The notes under the pieces are model-generated. The model had not been told where the DNA came from. It was given only the letters and a program-made list of their open reading frames with translations, and ran no database searches. Below, piece by piece: positions 17,190 to 25,055 of a stretch of DNA of 64,000 nt. Every line of letters starts with the position of its first letter. Within the stretch, counting starts at the first letter, position 1. Origin of the DNA: Bin87 sp965221295 (GTDB taxonomy: Bacteria; Chloroflexota; Dehalococcoidia; Lucifugimonadales; UBA3495); the NCBI GenBank assembly GCA_965221295.1, contig OZ244879.1, positions 2,914,001 to 2,978,000 of the forward strand, given 5' to 3'. A program made the position numbers and the translations under genes.

Positions 17190-17757
17190 ATTGCCGCCAT
17201 TGCGAGCAGCAACCGCAACGCGGCGACCACTTAGCTTAGCCAGCGGCCGTTGGTCGCACGCTACGGGATTGCCGCGCTTCGCTCGCAATGACAGTGGGGT
17301 ATGCCCGCAATGACAGTGGGGTATCGCTCGCAATGACCACTGGGGCAATTTCGAAATGGTGGCTGAGGCAATCTCGCAATGGTGGTCGCGGGAGGGATCT
17401 GTGCTTCTGTCATTGCGAGGCCATGGGACGTGGCAGTCTCGCTCCGACGCGAACGGCCGTTGGTCGCACGCTACGAGATTGCCGCGCTTCGCTCGCAATG
17501 ACAGTGGGGTGATGCTCGCAATGACAGCGGGGTATCGCTCGCCATGACCGCTGGGGCAATCTCGCAATGGCGGCTGAGGCAATCTCGCAATGGTGGTCGC
17601 GGGAGGTATCTTTGCTTCTGTCATTGCGAGGCCATGGGCCGTGGCAATCTCGCTCCGACGCGAACGGCCGTTGGTCGCACGCTACGAGATTGCCGCGCTT
17701 CGCTCGCAATGACAGTGGGGTATCGCTCGCAATGACAGTGGGGTAATGCTGGCCCTG
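17190..17757. repeat. Cluster A of palindromic TCATTGCGAG/GGCAATCTCG intergenic repeats
   Basis: The 700-base space between a CoA-transferase and an alcohol dehydrogenase has no credible gene. It is filled with an inverted repeat family: TCATTGCGAG...GGCAATCTCG on one arm and CGAGATTGCC...CTCGCAATGA on the other. Clear paired copies lie at 17410-17502 and 17620-17712, with a further degenerate copy at 17190-17310 and isolated half-sites. The loops carry GAACGGCCGTTGGTCG. Transcribed, each copy would fold into a hairpin of about 100 bases. Short open frames here are artefacts of the repeat. Confidence 0.85.
17340..17757. repeat. Tandem direct duplication of a ~211-base block within cluster A
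   Basis: The block starting CTGGGGCAAT at 17340 recurs at 17551 (period 211) with scattered substitutions. Both copies contain GGTGGTCGCGGGAGG and one complete palindromic unit. This shows recent expansion of the repeat locus by tandem duplication. Confidence 0.8.
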
Positions 17758-17789
17758 ATAGATTGCGGAGCTCCGTTGTTGCCGTTGCG

Positions 17790-18881
17790 TCAGTTTTCGA
17801 AGTCGGTGATCACGCTGCGACGAACGGAGGCCGCCTTCATGTCCGCGAATGCCCGGTTGATTTCTGACAGTTTCAATTCCTGGGTAACCAACTCGTCCAG
17901 CTTGAGCCGCCCCTGCTTGTAAAACTCGATGTACCGCGGCATGTCGGTGCGGAACCTGTTGGAACCCATCGTGCAGCCCTGGATCGCCCGGCCGCGCCGC
18001 AGGTAGTTTCCTGCATCCAGTTCGATCTTCACGCCCTCTGGCACCATGCCGATGATGGTGGCCACGCCGCCCGGACGCAGCATGTTGTAGCAGTCTTCGG
18101 CGGTCTGCTTGAGTCCGATGGCCTCGAACGAATAATCCACGCCTCCGCCGGTCAATTCAACGATCCGCTCGGCCACGTTGCCGGACGTGGCGTCGATCAC
18201 GTCGGTCGCGCCAAATTCGCGGGCCAGGGCGAACTTGTCCTCGGTGGTATCCACGGCGATGATGCGCAGGGCTCCAGCCAACGCCGCGGCCTGAACGCAA
18301 TGGATGCCGATGCCACCGCAGCCAACCACGGCAACCGTGCTGCCCGGCTCCACCCGCGCGGTGTTCAGCACGGCGCCCAGCCCGGTGGTGGCGCCGCAGC
18401 CGATCAGGGCCAACTGCGGGAACGGAATATCGTCCTCCACCTTCACCAGGGCGTTCTCGTGCACCAGCATCTCGGCGGCGTAGGATCCCAGTTGGGCGAA
18501 CTGGGTGATGGCCTCGCCGTTCCTGCGTAGCCGGGGAGGTTCGCCGCGCCCGCGGGTAACCGCAGTCCGGTCACAGAGGTAGGGCTGGCCGCGCGTGCAG
18601 AATTCGCAAACGCCGCAAAATACCGACAGGCACATGATTACCGAGTCCCCCGGCCTCACGTATTGAACCTGATCGCCCACCGCCTCAACCGTGCCGGCCG
18701 CTTCGTGGCCCAAGATGCAGGGCATCGGGGTAGTGTACAAACCCTCCACAAAGTGGAGGTCGCTGTGGCACACGCCAGAAGCGCCGGTGCGCACCAACAC
18801 TTCCCGAGGCGCTGGCGCGTCCACCTGCACCTCCTCAACCACCACTGGTTGGTTCACCTCGCGCAAAACTGCTGCCTTCAT
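17790..18881 (-). CDS. Zinc-dependent alcohol dehydrogenase (class III-like MDR)
   Basis: 363-aa medium-chain dehydrogenase/reductase. Catalytic zinc ligands are Cys in GVCHSDLHF and His in LGHEAAGTVE. The structural zinc site is the four-Cys CGVCEFCTRGQPYLC. The NAD-binding loop is VVGCGGIGIHC, with Asp in VDTTEDKF favouring NAD. GCTMGSNRFRTDMPRYIEFY resembles the mycothiol/glutathione-dependent formaldehyde dehydrogenase branch. The ATG at 18881 is preferred, with GGAGG upstream. It oxidises an alcohol or aldehyde adduct; exact substrate unknown. It stands alone between two repeat clusters. Confidence 0.92.
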   Translation of the reverse strand: MKAAVLREVNQPVVVEEVQVDAPAPREVLVRTGASGVCHSDLHFVEGLYTTPMPCILGHEAAGTVEAVGDQVQYVRPGDSVIMCLSVFCGVCEFCTRGQPYLCDRTAVTRGRGEPPRLRRNGEAITQFAQLGSYAAEMLVHENALVKVEDDIPFPQLALIGCGATTGLGAVLNTARVEPGSTVAVVGCGGIGIHCVQAAALAGALRIIAVDTTEDKFALAREFGATDVIDATSGNVAERIVELTGGGVDYSFEAIGLKQTAEDCYNMLRPGGVATIIGMVPEGVKIELDAGNYLRRGRAIQGCTMGSNRFRTDMPRYIEFYKQGRLKLDELVTQELKLSEINRAFADMKAASVRRSVITDFEN

Positions 18882-19057
18882 CGCTCGATCCCTCCGAATC
18901 ACTGGCTGAACTATGATCGCCTCATCTGTGGGGCGATGTTAACAACGCCGCCGGCCAGCGTCAACAACGCCAGTCAGTTCGCCCCCACCCAGATCGCCGA
19001 AAAGGGGTCCCACATTCGCATGATCGCGAAACGCCTCATAGCCAGCCGGGACGCTTC

Positions 19058-19225
19058 CCCCTACTGTGATTGCGAGCTTCCCTCTACTGCGATTGCGAGC
19101 TTCCCAGCACTGTCATTGCGAGCGGAGCGCGGCAATCTCGTTGACCACTGCCGATAACTGTCATTGCGAGCGTCCCACCACTGTCATTGTGAGCGGAGCG
19201 CGGCAATCTCGTTGACCATGACCAA
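19058..19225. repeat. Cluster B of TCATTGCGAG/GGCAATCTCG repeats
   Basis: Two copies of TCATTG(C/T)GAGCGGAGCGCGGCAATCTCGTTGACC are present, plus three half-sites (TGATTGCGAGC-type) in the space between the alcohol dehydrogenase and tRNA-Asp. The remainder of 18882-19438 and 19515-19736 shows no gene I can support. Confidence 0.75.
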
Positions 19226-19438
19226 CGGCCGTTCAGCCTCGCCGCTCACTGCCATCCACTCCGGCGACTGAGGGGCGCGCACAGGCGACGCCAAACGCTT
19301 GCCCTGTTTGGCGAAAGGGGCCACCATACGATCATCCGGGGACGCATCCATCAAGAATTCGGGGACGCGCTCGACCAATGCCGCGACAAATAAACGGCCC
19401 CATACATCTGGGACCGTTCAATCGTCGGTTGGAAGTAA

Positions 19439-19514
19439 TGGCGACCCGGAGCGGATTCGAACCGCCGATCTCTGCCTTGACAGGGCAGTATGTTAACCGC
19501 TACACCACCGGGCC
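19439..19514 (-). tRNA. tRNA-Asp (anticodon GTC)
   Basis: On the minus strand the 76 bases fold into a full cloverleaf. The acceptor stem is GGCCCGG/CCGGGTC with one G-U pair. The anticodon stem CTGCC/GGCAG encloses the loop CTGTCAA with anticodon GTC. The T loop is TTCGAAT, G73 is the aspartate discriminator, and CCA is encoded. It reads GAC/GAU. No other tRNA is nearby. Confidence 0.95.
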
Positions 19515-19736
19515 TTCCGCCGCGCAGCCTGAGCTGCGTAACGATCATTGTATGCGGACGCCTGAAGAAATGTCAAACCGGCCAGCCCTGCGCTCCAGCG
19601 CTTGAGCCACTATCGGGACAGTTGGCCAGACGTTCATCAATCACTTAGCGCGACATCGACCTAGCGAGGCGTGATTTGGGGAATCGACGCCGTGGCTGTG
19701 GCTGGCCTCAAGCCTCCTGGCGAACCGGCGCGGTCT

Positions 19737-19764
19737 TTGAATGTTCGGCGCCGGTCTGTATAGT
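19737..19764 (+). promoter_or_regulatory. Putative sigma-70 promoter for the CoA-transferase at 19823
   Basis: TTGAAT (19737-19742) and TATAGT (19759-19764) are spaced by 16 bases. The predicted leader is about 50 bases and ends with GGAG seven bases before the ATG at 19823. Confidence 0.5.
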
Positions 19765-19822
19765 TGTTGGCGGCGCCAACGCGAATCGGCGTTGAACCCC
19801 AACGCGCCACCGGAGCCCGAAC

Positions 19823-21073
19823 ATGACCGCTCAATCGCTAGCCAGCCGCGAACTCCAGCCGTTGCCACTGGAAGGACTGCGAGTCCTCGATGCGACCCAC
19901 ATCGTGGCCGGTCCGTTTTGCGCAATGATCTTGGCGGACATGGGCGCCGAGGTCATCAAGATCGAACGGCCTGGCGTAGGCGACCGCGCCCGTCAGAACG
20001 ATCCATACGTAGCTGGACCCGACGGCGCGCAGGTTAGCGCCCGTTATCTGGGCGTGAACCGGAACAAGAAGAGCGTGGCCCTGGACCTTCGCGACCCGGT
20101 GGCCAAGCGCGCCTTTGAAAATATGCTCCGCGCCTCCGACGTGCTGTTGGACAACTGGGGCCCGGGCGCCATGGCCCGCCTCGGTTACGACTACGACCGC
20201 CTGAGCGACATAAACCCCGGGCTCGTGTACGCCAGCATCACTGGCTACGGAGACAGCGACGGCCGACGCGGCCCCTATTCCAACTGGCCCGCCAACAATC
20301 CGTGCGTCCAGGGCATGGGCGGCTGGATGGCAACCACCGGCACGCCGGAAAGCGGTCCACAGATGGTTGGCGACAACATGGGCGACTCCGTGCCTGGCGT
20401 CTGGACCGCCCTGGGCGTCATGCTCGCCCTGGAGTCCCGACGCAAGACGGGCCGGGGCCAGCACGTCGACATGGCCATGTACGACTGCATGGTGGCCCAC
20501 ACCACCAGCAGCATGCCCCTGTACCAGACGACGGGACAGGTAACGACTACGGCGCGAGAGAACATGTTCTCCGCCCAATTGACCCTGCGGGCATCTGACG
20601 GCTACGTCGTGCTGGCCGGCGCCGGCAACGCCGATGACAAGTGGCGCGCCATGTGGAACCTCATTGGCCGGCCCGAATTGGCCGAAGACCCTCGTTACCT
20701 GGGACGCGGCGTAACGGGTCCGTTCTATTTCAGCAACATCGTTCCGGCCATCGAGGAGTGGTCCCAACACATCACCAAGCGGGAGCTGAACCAGCATCTG
20801 CTGGACTGCGGCTTCTCCATGGGCATCGTGCAGGACACCGCCGATTTGGACAATTGCCCGCACCTGGAGGCGCGCCATATGTTCGTAGACAGTGGCGACA
20901 CCTTTGGCGGCTCGTTCCGCACCGTCAATACTCCGATTCAACTGACCGGCTGCGTCGATACGCCGGCCAACTCACCGCCCACCCTCGGCCAGCACAACCT
21001 AGCCCTGTTGTGCGAAATCGGCGGCCTCACCCCGGAAGAAGTGGCGCAGTTGCAGGCCGAAGGCAAGGCATGA
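19823..21073 (+). CDS. CaiB/BaiF family III CoA-transferase
   Basis: 416-aa CoA-transferase, closest in style to formyl-CoA and succinyl-CoA:acid transferases. Seen: LEGLRVLDATHIVAGPFCAMILADMGAEVIKIE in the usual order, YLGVNRNKKSVALDL, a pocket loop SITGYGDSDGRRGPY, and TGRGQHVDMAMYDCMV with the nucleophilic Asp near residue 222. The C-terminal domain includes LGQHNLALLCEIGGLTPEEV. GGAG is well placed. It has its own likely promoter and is not adjacent to the two CoA-transferases at 14.5-17 kb. Acid substrate unknown. Confidence 0.93.
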   Translation: MTAQSLASRELQPLPLEGLRVLDATHIVAGPFCAMILADMGAEVIKIERPGVGDRARQNDPYVAGPDGAQVSARYLGVNRNKKSVALDLRDPVAKRAFENMLRASDVLLDNWGPGAMARLGYDYDRLSDINPGLVYASITGYGDSDGRRGPYSNWPANNPCVQGMGGWMATTGTPESGPQMVGDNMGDSVPGVWTALGVMLALESRRKTGRGQHVDMAMYDCMVAHTTSSMPLYQTTGQVTTTARENMFSAQLTLRASDGYVVLAGAGNADDKWRAMWNLIGRPELAEDPRYLGRGVTGPFYFSNIVPAIEEWSQHITKRELNQHLLDCGFSMGIVQDTADLDNCPHLEARHMFVDSGDTFGGSFRTVNTPIQLTGCVDTPANSPPTLGQHNLALLCEIGGLTPEEVAQLQAEGKA

Positions 21074-21173
21074 CGCCTCGACTCCGCCGCCGCATGGACG
21101 CAACTCGGCGACGAGCGACTAACCGTAAAGGCGACCGCCCAAATTCGACGCCGCAGGGACTTAGCGCTGCGAG

Positions 21174-21182
21174 TGGTACAAT
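21174..21182 (+). promoter_or_regulatory. Extended -10 element upstream of hisS
   Basis: TGGTACAAT provides a TGn extension plus TACAAT, with no obvious -35. Transcription from about 21189 would give hisS a leader of roughly 75 bases. Confidence 0.4.
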
Positions 21183-21265
21183 TCCTTGCCGGCGCATATC
21201 CAGATTTGCCCGATTGTTTTTCACCTGAACCGCGTTGGCGCGCACAGGGAGCTAGAACAACCGTC

Positions 21266-22525
21266 ATGCCTACCTTCCAGTCCCCCAGGGGCACCACCGA
21301 CCGCCTGCCGGCGGAACAAAAATACTGGCGATACATCGAAAGCAAGGCGATGGGGGTGGCCCGCCGCTTCGGCTACGGACGAATCGACAGTCCCATGTTC
21401 GAGGACGCGGGGCTGTTCATCCGGGGCGTTGGCGAAGGCACGGACATCGTGGAAAAGGAGATGTACGTCTTCGAAGATAGGGGCGGCGACATGCTCACCC
21501 TCCGCGCCGAAGGCACCGCGCCGGTCTGCCGCGCCTACCTACAGCATGGCATGGCGAATTTGGCGCAGCCAGTTCGCATGTATTACATCTGCCCGGTGTT
21601 TCGCTACGAACGCCCCCAGGCCGGCCGCTTCCGGCAACACCACCAGTTCGGCATCGAGGCCATCGGCGACCCGGACCCTTCGGTAGACGCCGAGGTCATC
21701 GAACTGGCCTGGACGTTCGTGAACGACCTGGGCCTGTCCGACATCACGCTCTTCACCAACAGCATTGGCGACGGGGCTTGTCGGCCTGAGTACATCCGGT
21801 CCCTCCATTCCTACTACGAGAAGATGAGCTCCCACCTGTGCCAGGACTGCAAAGCGCGGCTGGAGCGCAATCCGCTGCGATTGCTGGACTGCAAGGTCGA
21901 AACCTGCCGCGCCCTAGGCGAAGAGGCTCCCAGATCCACCGAATGCCTCTGTGACGAATGCGACAATCACTGGAAGCGGGTGCAGTCCTACCTGGGCGCC
22001 ATGGGAATCGACAACCGCATAGACCACCGGCTGGTGCGCGGCCTCGACTACTACACGCGCACCGTGTTTGAGATCCAACCCGCCGTTGAAGGCGCGCAAT
22101 CGACGATTTGCGGCGGAGGTCGCTACGATGGCCTCATCGAACAACTGGGTGGACGCCCAACACCGGGCATCGGGTTCGGCAGCGGGATCGAGCGCCTGGC
22201 CCTCAACTTGCAGCGCTCGGAGGTTGATGTTCCGGACGAACCAACGCCTCAGTACATCATCGCCACCATCGGCGAAGAGGCGCGCCTCGCCGGCGTCCAG
22301 CTGGCCAACCGCATGCGCTCCGCCGGGGTAGGTGCGATTCTGGCCAACGGCGGGCGGGCCCTGCGCGGGCAGATGCGTCAGGCCAATGCCCTGGGAGTTT
22401 CCGGCGTGATCATCCTGGGTGAGGATGAAGTGCGCGACGGCGTCGTCATGGTGCGAGACATGGCTACTTCCAGTCAGCAAGCCCTACCCATGGCAGACTT
22501 CCTACGGGATCTGTCCTCCGCGTGA
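21266..22525 (+). CDS. hisS: Histidyl-tRNA synthetase
   Basis: Class II aminoacyl-tRNA synthetase charging tRNA-His. From ATG at 21266 it is 419 aa, the normal size. Motif 1 region begins TFQSPRGTTDRLP. Motif 2 is FRYERPQAGRFRQHHQFG. The histidine-specific loop is LVRGLDYYTRTVFE, and motif 3 is GIGFGSGIERL. Between motifs 2 and 3 lies an insertion with eight cysteines in paired CxxC-like spacing (CQDCKARL, LLDCKVETC, CLCDEC), probably a metal-binding module as in several Gram-positive HisRS. The C-terminal anticodon-binding domain ends at the usual place. Stand-alone gene with its own promoter. Confidence 0.96.
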   Translation: MPTFQSPRGTTDRLPAEQKYWRYIESKAMGVARRFGYGRIDSPMFEDAGLFIRGVGEGTDIVEKEMYVFEDRGGDMLTLRAEGTAPVCRAYLQHGMANLAQPVRMYYICPVFRYERPQAGRFRQHHQFGIEAIGDPDPSVDAEVIELAWTFVNDLGLSDITLFTNSIGDGACRPEYIRSLHSYYEKMSSHLCQDCKARLERNPLRLLDCKVETCRALGEEAPRSTECLCDECDNHWKRVQSYLGAMGIDNRIDHRLVRGLDYYTRTVFEIQPAVEGAQSTICGGGRYDGLIEQLGGRPTPGIGFGSGIERLALNLQRSEVDVPDEPTPQYIIATIGEEARLAGVQLANRMRSAGVGAILANGGRALRGQMRQANALGVSGVIILGEDEVRDGVVMVRDMATSSQQALPMADFLRDLSSA

Positions 22526-22626
22526 CTCCGCCACGCGCGAGCCTCCGGATCCCCTCCGGTGGCGGGCGCAATCCCGAGCATCCCCAAAAGAGAAGTTAAA
22601 TTCCGAAAAATTGTGTCAAAAACCGC

Positions 22627-22654
22627 TTGACTTGGAACGGGCGTTTGCTAGAAC
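22627..22654 (+). promoter_or_regulatory. Putative promoter upstream of the small unknown gene at 22706
   Basis: TTGACT (22627-22632) and TAGAAC (22649-22654) are spaced by 16 bases in a locally AT-rich stretch, consistent with independent expression of the next small gene. Confidence 0.4.
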
Positions 22655-22705
22655 ATACAGCCAACACATATGCGCTCAATCGGCGCCAATGGAGATATTC
22701 GGCTT

Positions 22706-23005
22706 ATGTTCAGCAACGACAGCATCGTGGGAGCAACCACCGCCATCCGAACCACGTCAATCCCAGACTATGGTCGCAAAGTGCACTACCGCGGCTATAT
22801 GATCCATGGTGAGATTCCGGGCATATGCTACGTCATCTACGGCCGCAACCAGTTCGGCCAGTTGGCCGAACTGGGCGCCACCCGGTGTTTCCGTTCGGCG
22901 ATGCGTTGGGTTGACCGCCACGCGGCGGAAATGCGACGCCTGATGCCGGTGCGCGACAGCGGAATGCCCGGTTCAATCTCTGACCAGCTGCCGGTCGCCG
23001 CATAG
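22706..23005 (+). CDS. Hypothetical protein, 99 aa
   Basis: I do not recognise this protein. It has a coherent composition: an N-terminal beta-rich part with GRKVHYRGYMIHGEIPG and ICYVIYGRNQFGQLAEL, then an amphipathic helix FRSAMRWVDRHAAEMRRL and a polar tail. The pattern (strands then helix) looks like a small single-domain cytoplasmic protein. GGAG lies 11 bases before the ATG at 22706; an in-frame ATG at 22670 would add 12 residues. A plausible promoter precedes it and the cyclase-family gene starts 15 bases after it, so the two may be co-transcribed. Confidence 0.55.
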   Translation: MFSNDSIVGATTAIRTTSIPDYGRKVHYRGYMIHGEIPGICYVIYGRNQFGQLAELGATRCFRSAMRWVDRHAAEMRRLMPVRDSGMPGSISDQLPVAA

Positions 23006-23020
23006 AGGAACCCAAATTCG

Positions 23021-23740
23021 TTGGCATCGTCAACAGAAAAGAGCGTCAACTACCGCCGGGTCGTGGACCTCAGTCACCCGATCACTGCCGACATACCGCT
23101 TTGGCCCGGCGACCCGCCGGTCAGATTCGGCGCCGTGGCGGACATCGAATCCCAAGGCTATTTCCTACGGCAATTCAGCATGGGCGAGCACAGCGGCACC
23201 CACCTGGCCACCCCCAGCGCCTGTTGCGGCGACGGCATGGACCCCAACCAGATTCCCGCCGATTCCCTGGTCGCGCCGGCGGTTGTGATCGACGCCCGAG
23301 ACCCGTCTCGCCACAACCCCGATTATGCACTGTCGGCCCGCGACATCGCGGCATGGGAGAGGAAACACGGGCCCGTCGAATCGGGCGCCCTGGTATTGCT
23401 GAATACCGGCTGGGCCCAGTATTGGACCCAGCCGGAGCGTTTCATTGGCCGCGACAGCGATGGCGCCACGCACACTCCCGGGTTCAGCTTGGAGGCCGCC
23501 CGATTCCTGCTGGAGTGGCGCCAGGTAGCTGGCCTGGGCATCGATACCCACGGCATCGACCCCGGCGCGGACGCGGGTCTGTCGGTCAGCCGCCTGGCGC
23601 TGGGTCGCGCGGCGCTGGTCTTGGAGTGCCTCAATAACCTGGATGAATTGCCGCCCACCGGGTCCACCGTCGTCGTGGGAAGGTTGCGTCTGGTGGGCGG
23701 CAGCGGCTCGCCGGCCAGCGCGCTTGCGTTGGCGCCCTGA
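23021..23740 (+). CDS. Cyclase/kynurenine-formamidase-like protein with altered metal motif
   Basis: 239-aa member of the cyclase superfamily (metal-dependent amidases such as kynurenine formamidase and isatin hydrolase). It starts with VVDLSHPITADIPLWPGDPP, as expected. The defining metal motif HxGTHxDxPxH is here HSGTHLATPSACC, so the Asp and the last His are replaced by Ala and Cys. The C-terminal half retains LNTGW, GLGIDTHGIDPG and the conserved PPTGS near the end. TTG start with GAGGA about ten bases upstream. It could be a catalytically altered paralogue; activity is uncertain. Confidence 0.82.
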   Translation: MASSTEKSVNYRRVVDLSHPITADIPLWPGDPPVRFGAVADIESQGYFLRQFSMGEHSGTHLATPSACCGDGMDPNQIPADSLVAPAVVIDARDPSRHNPDYALSARDIAAWERKHGPVESGALVLLNTGWAQYWTQPERFIGRDSDGATHTPGFSLEAARFLLEWRQVAGLGIDTHGIDPGADAGLSVSRLALGRAALVLECLNNLDELPPTGSTVVVGRLRLVGGSGSPASALALAP

Positions 23741-23762
23741 CCGGCAACGGAACCACCTGGAT

Positions 23763-24158
23763 CTAGAGCGCGCTGGCGCCGGCCGCGGCGCACTGTTCGT
23801 CCTCTTGGCTGGTGCCGCCACCGACTCCACAGGCGCCAACCACCTGGCCGCCGCTCACGATGGGAACAGCTCCCTGGCCGAAGATCATTTCCGCCCCGGA
23901 GCGTTCGCGGATCCCCGCCGGGGTGGGCGCCGTGGCCCGGTCCTGCATCTCGCCGCTAGGCCTTCCAAACGCGGCCGACGCTACGGCCTTGCCCTGGCAC
24001 CCGTAGGCCGATGCCCAGATCGCGCCATCCATCCGTTGCAGTCCGATCAGCCGTCCTCCCGGATCCACCACCGCTACACTGATTTTGATGTTCAGTTCCT
24101 GGGCTTGGGCTATCGCGGCCGCCATGATTCGATTGCTGTCCGCTAGTGTAAGGGCCAT
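23763..24158 (-). CDS. GlcG/HbpS heme-binding-like protein (DUF336)
   Basis: 131-aa small alpha/beta protein of the GlcG/HbpS family (PF03928). Typical features are ALTLADSNRIMAAAIAQAQEL, VAVVDPGGRLIGLQRMDGA, a helix with GKAVASAAFGRPS, and the glycine-rich end VVGACGVGGGTSQEDEQCA. Family members bind heme or cobalamin, or are found beside glycolate and diol-utilisation genes; the biochemical role is often unclear. GGAGG is seven bases before the ATG at 24158. It converges on the cyclase-like gene with a 22-base gap. Confidence 0.88.
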   Translation of the reverse strand: MALTLADSNRIMAAAIAQAQELNIKISVAVVDPGGRLIGLQRMDGAIWASAYGCQGKAVASAAFGRPSGEMQDRATAPTPAGIRERSGAEMIFGQGAVPIVSGGQVVGACGVGGGTSQEDEQCAAAGASAL

Positions 24159-24289
24159 TATCATTCCTCCTGAAGCCAGACCTTGAGCGTCCGGCGTTTC
24201 GCAGACATATTATGTCCGTCGCCCTCCCGGAGCAAGTTTCAACTACCCCGAGCCGTACCCAGTTTCCCCGAATCGCCATTGCGACCTAC

Positions 24290-24885
24290 CCCGGCTGCAA
24301 TCGCGACCTCCTTTCTGCTATTGCGACCTCCTTTCCTGTCGTTGCGACCCCCTTTTTGTCATTGCTACCTCCTTTTTTGTCATTGCGAGCCCAGCGCGGC
24401 AATCTCGTTCCCCACGACCAACGGCCGTTCGCGCTCGCACCAGCGGCCGTTGGTCCAGGCTTCGAGATTGCCGCGTCGCTACCGCTCCTCGCAATGACAT
24501 TTGGGGCGCTCCTCGCAATGACAGTTGAAGGAACCATTGCGAGCCCAGCGCGGCAATCTCGTTCACCACCACCAACGGCCGTTGGTCCAGGCTTCGAGAT
24601 TGCCGCGTCGCTACCGCTCCTCGCAATGACAGTTGGGGCGCTCCTCGCAATGACAGTTGGGGCGCTCCTCGCAATGACAGTTGAAGGAACCATTGCGAGC
24701 CCAGCGCGCCAATCTCGTTCACCACCACCAACGACCGTTCGCGCTCCCCCCGAAGGCCGTTGGTCCAGGCTTCGAGATTGCCGCGTCGCTACCGCTCCTC
24801 GCAATGACAGTTGGGGCGCTCCTCGCAATGACAGTTGAAGGAACCATTGCGAGCCCAGCGCGCCAATCTCGTTCACCGCACTCGA
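24290..24885. repeat. Cluster C: tandem array of ~155-base palindromic repeat units
   Basis: This fills almost all of the 900 bases between the GlcG-like gene and hisF. Units begin CATTGCGAGCCCAGCGCG at 24381, 24535, 24691 and 24845 (the last truncated), giving periods of about 155. Each holds the left arm GGCAATCTCG, a spacer CCAACGGCCGTTGGTCCAGG, the right arm CGAGATTGCCGCGTCG, and one to three copies of CTCGCAATGACAGTTGGGG. A run of degenerate pyrimidine-rich half-sites precedes it from 24290. No gene is supported here. Confidence 0.88.
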
Positions 24886-25055
24886 ACGACGTTCGGCCTG
24901 AACGCCGCCGTCTGTTCCCGCCAGCGTCGGATTATCGCGTCGCCATGACGATTCACAACGACGCATTGCGGAAAATGGGCGCGCGGCGAGCCAACTGTCC
25001 CGGAGGGAGTGATATACTGTGCGCCGACTTCCCACAATCGGAACGCAACCCCACA

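Noticed and set aside
17190..17757. CRISPR array
   Set aside because: Repeats are palindromic, of uneven spacing, with similar rather than unique spacers, and no cas genes are nearby.
24286..25035. Long open frames across the repeat clusters (also at 17.1-17.7, 18.7-19.2 and 62.1-62.8 kb)
   Set aside because: Their predicted peptides are repeats of NEIAALGSQW, SLRGA and VIARS-type blocks created by the palindromic units; no RBS and no resemblance to a real protein.
24681..25055. Upstream extension of the hisF frame
   Set aside because: Runs through the repeat array; conserved HisF starts at GTG 25056.
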